64,000 nt of DNA, from NCBI GenBank assembly GCA_000733355.1, contig JNVV01000089.1, positions 30,083 through 94,082 on the forward strand. Direction: 5' to 3'. Shown here in pieces: positions 43,634 to 53,670 of the stretch. The notes beneath the pieces are model-generated. The model was given only the letters and a program-made list of their open reading frames with translations, ran no database searches and was not told where the DNA came from. The stretch comes from Falciphora oryzae (Eukaryota > Ascomycota > Sordariomycetes > Magnaporthales > Magnaporthaceae). A program made the position numbers and the translations under genes. Positions within the stretch are counted from its first letter, which is position 1, and each line of letters opens with the position of its first letter.

Positions 43634-44185
43634 TCACGTTCCTTGCTCCGATGGTAGCTCGTCCGGGAACCAGCCGCACTCGTCAAAATCCACCATTAGC
43701 TCGCCCATCGCACTAGTCGAGACTTCGACGCCTTCGGCCCTCAATGCGGTAGCTTGGTTCCGCGCGCCCGACGGTTGGGATCTGAAGACGCCAGTCAATC
43801 GGCGAACAACGTTCGTGGATAATGTGCCCATAGCAAGCTTACCTCGGGGAAATGATCCCTTTTGCATTGATGACGCGCTGCCAGGGCACGTTGTCGTGGT
43901 TGAAGCGAGCCTCGGGGTCTTCTGGCAGGTGCTTGAGGCAGACGCCGACCTGACGCGGGCGTTGTGCTGCAACCAGCATTAGAATCACGGCTCGGTTAGT
44001 CAAGTGTGTGTAGAGACCAGCCTGCAGAATCGGACGGTGGTATTGGAGGAGCAGTGCTGTCCGGACTTACGAAATCCGACGAGCTCGGCGATATGGCCGT
44101 AGGTGGTGACTTTGCCTGGCGGGATTTCCTGGACGGCGCTGTAAACGGCGTGGAAGAAGGCGGCTGCTTCGTCTGATCGCGGCAT
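43634..44185 (-). CDS. atl1: alkyltransferase-like protein (ATL, DNA repair)
   Basis: Three exons on the minus strand, 44185-44071, 43966-43843 and 43781-43634, join through GTAAGT...TGCAG and GTAAGC...TTCAG introns into 128 residues. It is homologous to the O6-alkylguanine-DNA alkyltransferase DNA-binding domain: FFHAVYSAVQEIPPGKVTTY, GHIAELVG, RPRQVGVCLKHLP, NHDNVPWQRVINAKGIISPR. The active-site PCHR of true alkyltransferases is PWQR here, with Trp for Cys. That substitution defines ATL proteins, which bind O6-alkylguanine lesions without repairing them and hand them to nucleotide excision repair. The length and exon sum (387 nt) fit. It is convergent with the histidine phosphatase gene. 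Confidence 0.92.
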
Positions 44186-44719
44186 TTCCTTTAGGAGAGG
44201 AATGTCAGCGCCCGAGCGTCTCAATTGGTACTTGTGTCGAGTGGGTTCTTTTTCTGCCCGTTGAACGTCCAGTCTCGGTTGTTTCGTAAGGCTGTCGAGC
44301 TTTCTTCTAGAGCTCCCCTGCATGCCACTCATTCCTCTCCTGGACGGCGTAATTACGTAAGCACGATTAGGCTTTTTGGGCAGCCGCATTTGGAACCCAC
44401 CAGCAGTCTGACGTGGACACGCCCAGTGCTGCTTCGGTTTGTTTTGGATATCGTGATTCCCACGATGCATGGTACCCCAAGGGAATAGGAGAGGAGATAA
44501 CAGAGGAGGTAGGTTAGACAGTCGTGAAAGCCCTGCTTGTCAAGGAGAATGTAGGTACCCAAACCTACTCGCCTCTCTCCCTCCTCACCGTCCCATTCTC
44601 TTCTTCCTTCCCCCAGACATTCTAACTTCCAGCCTTTGGTGTCTCGTCGTCGTCAAATAGTTCAAATTCTGTTTCAAGCGTCCAAGTCGTCAAAGTATCG
44701 AGTCTTCAATCCTTCAAGT
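44186..44719. other. intergenic region with a short repeat relic
   Basis: The stretch around 44434-44482 (TGCTTCGGTTTG, ATATCGTGATTCCCACGAT, GGTACC) recurs in shorter form at 45751-45800 (TGCTTCGGTTTATAATATCG, TAATTCCCATGATTGTACC). No gene is seen. Confidence 0.4.
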
Positions 44720-44892
44720 CTTCAAGTCAGTGGGAACGGTTCTTGGAATAGCTCGGACCTCCAAACGAAGCAGCACACAGGGATATCAGCATCCGAAGAG
44801 TCAAGGACACGTCTGCGTGGCTGTTCTCGGGGCCCGGTTTTGTCGAGTGGCTCGATGCAGATGACCCTTCGCTTTTCCGGCTCGGGGCTCAC
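44720..44892 (+). pseudogene. relic of a NACHT/STAND-type (NLR-like) gene, pre-P-loop segment
   Basis: One frame reads ERFLE, TAG, LGPPNEAAHRDISIRRVKDT, then SAWLFSGPGFVEWL and PSLFRLGAH. The order (aromatic/Leu segment, RDIS, DTSxWLF, FxxWL, SLFRL-G) matches the region that precedes the P-loop in fungal NACHT proteins. It ends exactly where the P-loop should begin, and the next bases are unrelated. The identification is from motif order only. Confidence 0.4.
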
Positions 44893-45091
44893 GTAAGCCG
44901 GCCATGCTGCCCACTACGCTTTGCATCTTGATGCTCGACCAGTTAATAACGAGACTTGACCACCTCCTCTTGCTAGAGGAGTGTGGGAATACATACGGTT
45001 TCCATTTTTTAATCCGTATAATACCTGGCCAATTTTTACTAACGGCGTGGCACCCCTAACACGCTTCGCCAGCACATTTTTCTAAGCCCCA

Positions 45092-45345
45092 TGTTGGTAG
45101 GAGTAGGTACTCCTGTAGGCCCAGAGGTCTCCAAATAGGATGAACAACGATCTATAAATCTGAGGAATCGTCTCTTTATTGTGCATAAGAGGGAAGGGAT
45201 CTATCTGCCAGACAGGGAGCAAACGGAAGGCTATATATACACGTTGCAGATCACCAAAGGGCCGTTCTCCTGCTCCCAATCTTGCGGGCCCTCCGGCCCT
45301 CTCTGAGCCCTACCGATTGCCTGCACCGGTCGACGTTATCCAACA
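45092..45345 (-). repeat. solo LTR of the second family, inverted relative of 22950-23215
   Basis: This 254-bp segment starts TGTTGG and ends CCAACA. Its reverse complement aligns with the LTR at 22950-23215 through GTGTATATA, CAGATAGATCCCTTCCC, ATGCACAAT and TACAGGAGTACCTACTCC. The flanks are CCCCA (45087-45091) and CCCCC (45346-45350), probably a 5-bp TSD with one change. Confidence 0.75.
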
Positions 45346-45353
45346 CCCCCCTT

Positions 45354-45514
45354 TCGCGGTATGGTAGCGGTTCAACTTCGGATATAACGGTACCAGCCAC
45401 AGCACCCCCACCCGTGTCCGATTCGCTGCCGCATTTTGCATCACGTCGATCCTGGGCATCATCGCCTTGCTTGTGGTCATGTTCGCGAAGCCGGAGCTCT
45501 TCCCTAAGCACTGA
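45354..45514 (+). pseudogene. C-terminal relic of a single-pass membrane protein
   Basis: Just beyond the solo LTR a frame reads FAVW, TAG, RFNFGYNGTSHSTP, then FAAAFCITSILGIIALLVVM and FAKPELFPKH, ending at TGA 45512-45514. The middle is a clear membrane helix. The 5' part of the gene is not found upstream. The TAG again fits C-to-T or G-to-A decay. Confidence 0.4.
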
Positions 45515-45604
45515 ACGGATGGATGGAGGTGTAATTAAATTGTGTCTTGTCCTCTGTTCCCCCGATAAAATGGGGCTTCTCTCAGCTATGGGATCCGGCG
45601 TCCC

Positions 45605-45624
45605 TTTTTTTTTTTTTTTTTTTT
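45605..45624 (+). repeat. poly-T tract
   Basis: This is a run of 20 T residues, a simple repeat prone to length change. Confidence 0.95.
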
Positions 45625-45792
45625 ACATCCGTGGCTGGCGGAGCGGCCGCACGAGGGTCGGCAAACGGAAGATGTAACGGCAGGAGATGGGCGCGAGTGC
45701 TGGGAGACCAAGACCGAAATGTTGCGAACAGTTCATCATTGACACACCCGTTGCTTCGGTTTATAATATCGTAATTCCCATGATTGTACCAG

Positions 45793-45836
45793 AAGGGAAA
45801 CAGGAAAGGAAACAGGAAAGGAAACAGGAAGGGGAA
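45793..45836 (+). repeat. microsatellite of GGAAACAGGAAA type
   Basis: GGAAACAGGAAA units are repeated about four times. The frames through it give an artefactual KGNRKGNR repeat. Confidence 0.85.
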
Positions 45837-47049
45837 TAAAACCACGCCCCCAGCAGGTGGCCTGTCTCTATCTCCGGCTCTAACCCCCAGGCCAGCTTCT
45901 CGTGCTTTCAGCGGCAAAAGTTTCAGCGAAAAAAAAAACCCTAATCTAACGCCTGGGGATATGGAACCGGCACCCAGGGACATGGTGGCGCCTAGAGACA
46001 TGGCGGCAGCGGGTGAAGACTTGAAGTTTCTCTGGTGGAGGTTCGTCGAACGTTTATTTGGAATCATCAGCTCATTCACGACAAAATACCCGTTGGACGA
46101 TTCAGGGAAGCAGTGCGGGGAACGATGATGGACTTCGTTGGTGCCAAGGGAAAACGTCCAATTAAACAGTTGGTGGCGTCCGTCGCTCAGCCTCCAATGG
46201 ATGCAGGTTGCCCTGGGCGGTGGCAGTCTCCACAAAATGGAAACATGAAATCGGAAGGTCGACACAAAGGGAGCGAATCCTGGGGGAGCACAAACGGTTA
46301 GGCTAACTTGGTCTCAGGTGCTGCAGACCCCAAAGTTTGCTGTTTGTTGCCCTGTGAGATGGCGTGCGGGCCCCCGTTCCGCTGCATCTTGTCGGAAGGA
46401 GCGTGTCCCTGTAGGGTTGGTGGGCGGTCTGCAGGTGGTAAAGGTGCGCGGTTTTAAATCCACTTCCATCATGCTTCCCACCCCGCGATTGAGACTTCAG
46501 CTGCCGCACCGAACAACGGGCGAAGCCAAAGCCATGCCGGATGTCTACACCGAACCACGGTCTTGCCATTCCCAATTTGTACACCGGGCGGTTTCCGTCT
46601 TCTTTGTCTCGGTCGCCGTCGCATCCTAGAGGTAAAAAACGCCTCGCTCCAGAGCCCCCACTTTTACTGCCCCTGAGGCCGTGCTACGGTGATTGAGTTC
46701 AGGTACCAAAGGATCATCGGGGTCTGCGCAGCTGCAGCCAAGCCAGCGCCAACCTTTTGGGGAAGAGTCACTTGACGTGGTGCCTAAGCTCAGCCTCAAT
46801 CTGACATCGCACCATTCAAAGACGAGCCGTCCATTCCCAAGCCAGTGATGTGTTTGTGTCGATATAAATCATCTGTTTCCCCTTTTTTGCATCGACTCTC
46901 TTTTCTTCTTTTCATCATCCAAGCCCAGGTACCCCCTACTTTGATACCCGGTCTGGTTCACTTGATAGGTCGCCAACCACTGCGTTCCATCCCTTCTGTG
47001 CCGGCTGCCTACAACACAACCCCGGCTAGCAACCAACGGAACCGCCAAA
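45837..47049. other. intergenic region and flotillin upstream region
   Basis: No supported gene is present. A TATA-like GATATAAATC at 46861-46870 lies about 180 bases before the flotillin ATG and is followed by a pyrimidine-rich leader. Confidence 0.45.
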
Positions 47050-48606
47050 ATGTCCTATCGCGTGGCCGCCCCCGATGAGTACCTTGCCATCACTGGCATG
47101 GGCATCAAGAGCGTGCGGATCACCAAGGCAACATGGGTTCTTCCGTTCCAGCGCTGCATGCGCTTCAGCGTGCAGCCGCACGACTATGCCATGAATCTGC
47201 AGGCCATGACCAAGGAGAAGCTGCAATTCCTGCTGCCGGTCGTCTTTACCATCGGCCCGGACGTCAACCAGCGCGGCGCCAACGCAAAGGGCAAGGCTGT
47301 CGAAACCGGCGTCGTCCACGGCGGCGATCACGAAGCCTCGGACGCCGGCAGCCACTCCTTTGGTGATGAGCACGCGCGCGAGGACCGCGGCGATGCGCTC
47401 ATGAAGTACGCCATGCTATTGGCGGACTCGGGCAATAAGGGCGGCAGCAAGGGCGGCGCGGCGGGGACCTCGCAGCAGACCTTCCTCGAAAACATCGTCA
47501 AGGGCATCATCGAGGGGGAGACGCGCGTGCTCGTCTCCAGCATGACCATGGAGGAGATCTTCCAGGAGCGCGAGGTTTTCAAGCGCCGCATCTTCCGCAA
47601 CATCCGCGGCGAGCTTGCGCAGTTCGGCCTTAAGATCTACAATAGCAATGTCAAGGAGCTTAAGGACGCGCCCAACTCGTCCTACTTTGAGTCGCTGTCC
47701 CGCAAGGCGCACGAGGGCGCCACCAACCAGGCCCGTATCGACGTGGCCGAGGCCCAACTGCGCGGTAACGTCGGCGAGGCGCAGCGCAAGGGCGAGGAGC
47801 AGCGCGAGATCGCAAAGATCAATGCCGACACGGCCGTGCAAAAGGTGGACCGCGACATCGAGCGCGCGCAGGCCGAGGCGAACCTGGCGACGCGCAAGAC
47901 GATTCTCAACCGCGACGTCGAGATCTCGCGCATAGAGGCCACGCGCGCCACCGAGGCCAAGGACGAGGACCTGAAGCAGGACGTGCAGAAGAAGAAGGCG
48001 GCCGCCGAGCTCGAGCGCCTGCGCGCCACCGACGTCGTTAAGGCCGCCGTCACGCGCGAGGTCAAGCAGCAGGCCGCCGACGCGCACGCGTACGAGGTCA
48101 CGACACAGGCCAGGGCCGACTTTGACCGCAACCAGCAGGCCACCAACGCCGCGGCCTACGACACCAAGACGGCCGCCGACGCGCAGAACTACGCCGTCAT
48201 CAAGAACGCCGAGGCCCAGCTGCAGGCCCAGCTCAAGCAGGCCGAGGGTATGGCCGCCATGGCCGGCGCCTACGCCAAGATGTCGCAGGCCTTTGGCGGC
48301 CCGCAGGGTCTGCTGACCTATCTCATGATCGAGAAGGGCACCTTCGTCGAGCTGGCCAACGCCAACGCCAACGCCGTCCAGGGCCTGCAGCCCAAGATCA
48401 GCGTCTGGAACACCGGCCCGTCCGCCGGCGAGGGCTCCGGCAACCAGGGCTCCGGGGTCGATGCCATGCGCAACGTCTACCAGATGCTGCCGCCGCTCAT
48501 GACGACTATCCAGGACCAGACGGGCATCACCCTTCCCTCGTGGCAGTTTGGGCACATGGCCACCGAAGCCTCCAAGGGCGAGTACGCCAACGGCCAGAGG
48601 TCGTAA
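47050..48606 (+). CDS. flotillin (SPFH/band-7 family membrane-microdomain scaffold)
   Basis: This intronless 518-residue protein starts MSYRVAAPDEYLAITGMGIK. Flotillins scaffold sterol-rich plasma-membrane microdomains. The N-terminal SPFH domain (residues 1 to about 220) includes PFQRCMRFSVQPHDYAM, FLLPVVFTIGPDV, FLENIVKGIIEGETRVLVSS and GLKIYNSNVKELKD. A long Ala/Glu/Arg coiled coil follows (AEAQLRGNVGEAQRKGEEQR, AQAEANLATRKTILNRDVEI), and then the flotillin tail (LQAQLKQAEGMAAMAGAYAK, GLLTYLMIEKG). A GNKGGSKGGAAG linker interrupts the SPFH part. There is no transmembrane helix, as expected of a peripheral, acylated protein. It corresponds to the fungal FloA-type protein. The gene is intact. 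Confidence 0.95.
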   Translation: MSYRVAAPDEYLAITGMGIKSVRITKATWVLPFQRCMRFSVQPHDYAMNLQAMTKEKLQFLLPVVFTIGPDVNQRGANAKGKAVETGVVHGGDHEASDAGSHSFGDEHAREDRGDALMKYAMLLADSGNKGGSKGGAAGTSQQTFLENIVKGIIEGETRVLVSSMTMEEIFQEREVFKRRIFRNIRGELAQFGLKIYNSNVKELKDAPNSSYFESLSRKAHEGATNQARIDVAEAQLRGNVGEAQRKGEEQREIAKINADTAVQKVDRDIERAQAEANLATRKTILNRDVEISRIEATRATEAKDEDLKQDVQKKKAAAELERLRATDVVKAAVTREVKQQAADAHAYEVTTQARADFDRNQQATNAAAYDTKTAADAQNYAVIKNAEAQLQAQLKQAEGMAAMAGAYAKMSQAFGGPQGLLTYLMIEKGTFVELANANANAVQGLQPKISVWNTGPSAGEGSGNQGSGVDAMRNVYQMLPPLMTTIQDQTGITLPSWQFGHMATEASKGEYANGQRS

Positions 48607-51061
48607 ACCCTTTCTCTTCCTTCTCCCTCTTCCTTTTGTATTATCTACAACAACACCAGGCCGCTACCAGCACCTACCCACGAACCTGATGACACCACAC
48701 CTTTACGATTTTGTGGGTGGTTGCGATGAGGTCGCCACGTACGAAAATTTCCCCTGATACCAGCGATTTTCTTTTGTCATATCCCGTCTATTTGTCCGGA
48801 GGCTGCAGAATGAATCACTCGTTCCTGGCGTTGGGTTAAACGGACGACGGTGGTATTTTGATGGGCTGCAGTTTGGTGCTCTCGCTTGCCACAGCTCTTG
48901 TCCCTTTCTTATCCTAGGATATCCCCCGTCTCCCTCTCTCACAAACCACTATTTCCCGGCGGGTTCGATCGTCAGACACATGAAGTTCCTTGTATACCAC
49001 CCTGTCTTTTTTCCATCTTAGAATAGCAAGTTGGATGAAATTTCTAATGCGTATTGCCTCTCCGGATGCCCCCCCTTTTTTTTCCAAGCAATGCTCCGCC
49101 ACGACACCATCGCTATCACCGTGCCTGCTGCGCCTGCATCATCTGGGTCAGATGACCCGGTAATCAAGGGCAGATTTAACTACCTAGGTACAACTTACGT
49201 GCGAACGAATGTAGGAAGTCCCCGGACTTGTCGCCGCGCCAAGCACACAGCCGCCTGCGAGGATATAAAATGCAGGATCAGGGGAAAGATCCTACCTGTA
49301 TACTTTTCCCCTTCCTTTTCCCTTCATTTTCCCCTTGTATTTCCTACTCGAAGTCTACCCCCAGCCCGACTCTTCGCACGCGCTTATCGGGTTGTATGGC
49401 GTTGAGGATCGCGGTGCGAGGCGCGGGGGAAAAGAAACGATGCGGGATAAATCCACCAAAAAGTGCGTACTCACTCATTGGTGGGCTTAGAGGCTAGGCT
49501 ACTTGCTGAAGCTGGGGCTATGACGGGTGAGGGGTCGGCAGGATGGTTGAGGAGTATCTCAGCGAGCGGCAGGATGAACTTCAGGCCTATCGCCCGCCCC
49601 GTGATCTTCCTCGCACGCCCAGCTTCTCCCGCGATCGTGGGTGCTGGCTCGCCCTGGCTCTTGCTGTACAGGCTCAGCGGAACATGGCAGTGCCACAGCC
49701 ATAATCAGCCGCCCTACGAGTCACCGGCTGACCCAAATACACGCAGCTCTTGCTATTCTCCATGATCGGCATGATTCCGCCATTGCTGACTGACAGCTCA
49801 GAGATGGCAAAGGCAGAGGCGCCACTAGGAACGCTGCTTCCTCGAGATGCAGAAGCGGCCTCGATCTGTCAATCCGCATTGGGTGTCCTTGGCGTTTAGC
49901 GACGTAGAATAAACTTACGGGCGAAAGGGGCCGGGGAGGGTCGTGGAAAGGGAAGGAGCTGTTCTTGCCTCTGGGAGCAGACATTGCAACTGCAGAATCC
50001 CCGAACAAGGGCCGCGCGCCTGTGACTGCAGTTTCCATGTGCCGATCATGGTGCCCTCTGCCAGCATCATGGGTGCCTCGAAGCTATGCACTACTACTCC
50101 TTCCGATGGCAAGCACTTAGTGAGAGATGCTAGGAGCAAGAACCGGGACACCAATGGAGTGTGCTCAAGCAAAAGCAATTGAAGTGCTCGCTCGGCATGT
50201 CTTGGCAAGTCGGTAGAGAGCATCCATCACGCAGCTTGCGGCGGCATTGTCTGGCGCAATCGGAGCGCAGGCAAGATATCTCAATGCCCCTTCCTCCCTG
50301 AAGCCGGTCAATTGCTTTCGTGGCTGCAACGTGATCTTGTCTCATTGATGGCCGAGGCGCCGTTGCATCCCACTGGGCATGCCCAAAGTAGGCTCCGGAC
50401 CATAAGCAGCGGGAAAAGCGTTGCGCTCGTGAGAGACAGCAGGCACAGGGTGGGCGATAGCGAAGCCCCTGAGCCCATCACCCTGCGAGCCGCCGGTTGA
50501 TCCGGACGCATGAGGCTCCTGCCTTTAGATCACTGCTCCGCCATGGACCCGATTCTACACCAGGTATCGTCATCGTCCTCGATGTGGAAGGGAACCTCCG
50601 GACCAGCGGGAGTTGGGGCCACTCTTGCGCTTTCCCATCGCCGGCTCAATCTCGACTGCCCCTGGGTGCAGTGGCCGAAGCCACCGATGCTCTTTCCCAG
50701 GACCAGCTCGATCCGGGCTGTCTCTTGAGTCCTCGGTGTCAGTATTTGGACCCCCTCGCCCTCCCTCTTTGCTCTCTTCCTCTCCTTTCTTCTTCAACCA
50801 ACAGCCACTTAGTTCCATGCATCCATACCGAGTATGCTTCAGCCAGTCTCCAGTCCCCAACAGCTCTCCACAACCACTTCGCGACGAAACCCGAAACCCA
50901 CCGTCACCGGCGCCACCCGTGGCACCGACAAGCAAAGGCCATACAGCTCCCGAGGACTCCACCATCCGACAAACAGCAGCCCGCGACCTCACTCTCCGAC
51001 CACTACAACACCATCTCCCGACACTACTCACGACTCGACCTAATAGCGACAACAAGTCAAC
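48607..51061. other. long intergenic region, no gene recognised
   Basis: Several GC-rich frames occur (for example 50497-51342), but they lack domains and overlap on both strands. Nothing can be supported as a gene. Confidence 0.35.
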
Positions 51062-51592
51062 ATGGCCGGATCCAAGGCCGTCGTGTTCCCTCCTGTCCTG
51101 CCTCTGCCCCGACTCGCCCTGCTCCAGTCCATCAAGATGGATCGCCTGCCACTCAAGGTATGCCTCCCTTTTTGCTCCCTGCTTACTCCTGTTTTCCCCT
51201 CCCAGCCCCGATGCCCCATCTCACTCCTGTGTTTCCCTTCCACTTCTGTTGTTCCACCCCACTCCTGGTTTTCCCTCCAACTTCCGCTTCCCTGCCATAC
51301 TTCGTCCTCATCTTCTCGTTTCTCCAGAGGCGCACATGCTAACCGCTACGTCGACCCTTTGCAGACAATCCCCAGGCTCGATCCGGACTTGGAGGCAGGG
51401 CCGGGACACGCAGGCCAGGAGGAGGGCCGAGTCGTCCGGGGAGATGGTGGGTCGGAGGAGGCGGGGCTGCCGTTTCGTCGATGGTGGAGGTCAATGCCTC
51501 CCCTCAGGAGGGGTCTTTGCTTGCTGGCGTTGGTGCTGGCGACGGGTGCGCTCTTGGCGGGCAGCGCCTGGGCGGCCGGACAGGGGAAGTAG
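51062..51592 (+). CDS. possible small membrane protein with one intron
   Basis: Exon 1 (51062-51157) encodes MAGSKAVVFPPVLPLPRLAL...LPLK. A GTATGC donor at 51158 and a TTTGCAG acceptor ending at 51364 give a phase-0 intron of 207 bp. Exon 2 (51365-51592) ends with a membrane-helix-like GLCLLALVLATGALLAGSAW. The total is 107 residues. The intron contains no stop in frame, so an unspliced 176-residue protein is also possible. No family is recognised; support is only the splice sites and the hydrophobic tail. Confidence 0.3.
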   Translation: MAGSKAVVFPPVLPLPRLALLQSIKMDRLPLKVCLPFCSLLTPVFPSQPRCPISLLCFPSTSVVPPHSWFSLQLPLPCHTSSSSSRFSRGAHANRYVDPLQTIPRLDPDLEAGPGHAGQEEGRVVRGDGGSEEAGLPFRRWWRSMPPLRRGLCLLALVLATGALLAGSAWAAGQGK

Positions 51593-52389
51593 GGCTTCGT
51601 CGCGAAGTTTAAACGGTTGTGGAGACCAGAGCTGCTGAGGGACTGGAGGCTGGTAAGCATCATTACCGCACACTTACCAGTAGTTATGCTTAAATAAAAT
51701 ACATAACAAACAAGGGGCTTCCAGAGGAAGCATTTTTACACTTCCGCTTTCTGCTTGTCCGTGATCGTGTCTCTTGTCCGCCCGTCCACCTCGAAAGGCA
51801 CATCGATTTCAAGTCGGGATCTCGCCGCTTGGCAGGGCTCGGGCGGCGGCTGAGACTTGAAGCAGAGCGTTGAAAGCGACGAAAACATTTGAGGTAGAGC
51901 GCGAAAATGACGAAGATATTAAACGCCGACCCGGGCTCGCAAACGATGATGTTTGGGGAAAGGAAAGGAAAAGGGAGAGCAAGACGGCGAAGGAGGCAAG
52001 CAAATTTGGAAACCCGGAGGCCTGCGGACACAGCCTTGTCTGTGAGACGGATGTGCGGCGTTTAATCGGAAAGGCTGGCTGGGGGTGGGCAGGAACGCAG
52101 AGCACGCTGCTTGGCAACTGCCTCCAGCTTATTCCGAATCCGCCCCCGCGGTGACCACGGCCCGCCTGCGAAATAACATCCATCGACACATCACCACCAA
52201 GGCTGGAGCCAACGACATATCCAAAGCATCATCGTCTGCGCAAATGTTCGCAATATTGAGTTGGGTTCCGTCTCCCAAGATTATCTCACATTTCCTCCCA
52301 TGTCTTCTGGAGATACAAATCCTGTAACGTCAGGTTACAGATCTTTGTGAATGGCGAGGCAGGCAACTAAAACATGAAAACGGGCTGTG
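51593..52389. other. intergenic region, no gene recognised
   Basis: Only short frames are present; nothing can be supported. Confidence 0.4.
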
Positions 52390-52953
52390 TTAGCTGGGCA
52401 TCATGTAATTAAAAGGATGAACTAGGCGCAGGAACTTGCCGCATGAAATCCCGAAAGTAAAAAAGCTCCCAATGATGCAAGCGCCACGGCAGCAGCCCCA
52501 CTCCTCCATGCACTCATACTTCTTCTTGGGCAGCTCAGGGGCCTTGGTTGGCGTGGGCGATGGGATGGTCGTGGCTGCCGTCGGGGTAGTCGTGGCCAGG
52601 GCTGTGGTAGCCCCGGAGGTGTCCACGGCAGTGGTGTTGCTGACCTGTGAAGTTTGGTGCGCCTGGGGAGCTTGGGTCACGGAGGACACCGCGCCGAGCG
52701 TCTGGGTGACGAGTCCCGTCGAGGTGATCACCATCCAGCGGGAGTTTTGCATCAAGGCGGTTGTAGGGAGCGGCCTTTCCGTTTCTGTGATCGCAATAAC
52801 AGATATCGTGGTGGTGAACGGGGAGACCACGATGGTCATGGGGTTGGGCATGCCGATTGTCTGGTAGAAAGCTTTTGCGGGCACCTTTGGCATACCGCTG
52901 GCAGTGGCCGCGATAACGGCGAGGGCGAGAAAGATCTTGCTCAAGCAAGCCAT
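52390..52953 (-). CDS. secreted Thr/Ser-rich protein with C-terminal CCxGAC motif (family member A)
   Basis: The chosen start is ATG 52953 (AACATGGC context), which gives 187 residues and a clean signal peptide MACLSKIFLALAVIAATASG. The frame is open to 52974, but the extra seven residues would precede the signal. The middle is rich in Thr/Ser/Ala/Pro (TTALATTTPTAATTIPSP) and probably O-glycosylated. The C terminus carries the family motif YECMEEWGCCRGACIIGSFF then TFGISCG. The motif has five Cys and a hydrophobic stretch. It is divergent from member B at 53671; the 717-bp gap between them probably holds both promoters. I recognise no named family. A role as secreted effector, wall or surface protein is a guess. 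Confidence 0.65.
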   Translation of the reverse strand: MACLSKIFLALAVIAATASGMPKVPAKAFYQTIGMPNPMTIVVSPFTTTISVIAITETERPLPTTALMQNSRWMVITSTGLVTQTLGAVSSVTQAPQAHQTSQVSNTTAVDTSGATTALATTTPTAATTIPSPTPTKAPELPKKKYECMEEWGCCRGACIIGSFFTFGISCGKFLRLVHPFNYMMPS

Positions 52954-53670
52954 GTTAAATGCGTTAATCTGCACTCGGGGTGGTTCGGTTGTTGATGTGG
53001 GATTGCCTTCAGCTGTTTCGACGCGGGCAAATACTAGGAGTCCTTGGCCCAGGGCCCGCCCACCTAACTAGATATATGTACCAGACTCTCGAGGATTAAG
53101 TTCTCTCTGCGGGGCGCCTTCCCATGATATTTATACACCTTGTGGCACTCTTTGGCGCTGCGATCCTTTTGCGAGTTCCATGGAGAGGGAGATGTAAGTA
53201 GTCGCCGGGTGACGAAGATCAGAAAATCCAAAAAGTAGACTTGGACCTTAACCATTTCCTATGACCACTACTCTTTGCTACCCGCGGTGCCTGCGCTGGC
53301 GCTGTGGGGATCTTGCTCGAATCTTATCACTTGCATGGGAACAGCGGAAATCTGGGGCTCTTAGGTATAAGCTTTGCTGCCCGAGCCGCATTGCCCACTT
53401 CGTGTCATCTACATCTCGGTGGCCTCCATCAGTGGCCGAACCATGTCAGCCACCACAAAGCAGGCAATCGAGATTTTTTGACCGCGCCCCAGTCGACAAG
53501 GACTTTTTTTTCATTTTCGTTGACCTTGTGTATGTAGCAAGCCAGTTTTGCAGCCACAAATAGATCTTGTTCTGTCCACCTGTCATTATATAGAGGTAGT
53601 CAACAAGGATGCCCCAATGGCATGCCTGTCCTTGTGAACCAAGCCTCCCACCCATACAAATCCGTCAAGA
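52954..53670. promoter_or_regulatory. shared intergenic region of divergent genes A and B
   Basis: This region separates the two divergent secreted-protein genes. GAGATATTTATAC-like AT stretches occur on both sides (for example ATATTTATAC at 53128 on the A side and ATTATATAGAGG at 53584 on the B side), consistent with two TATA elements. Confidence 0.4.

Noticed and set aside
47416..48555. 379-codon minus-strand frame opposite flotillin
   Set aside because: It is an antisense shadow of the flotillin coiled-coil codons (Leu/Val/Gly/Arg repeats).
50497..51638. Overlapping long plus-strand frames with Pro/Ser-rich translations
   Set aside because: They overlap in two frames with no conserved features. 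Only the small spliced candidate at 51062 has splice sites and a membrane helix, and that is kept at low confidence.
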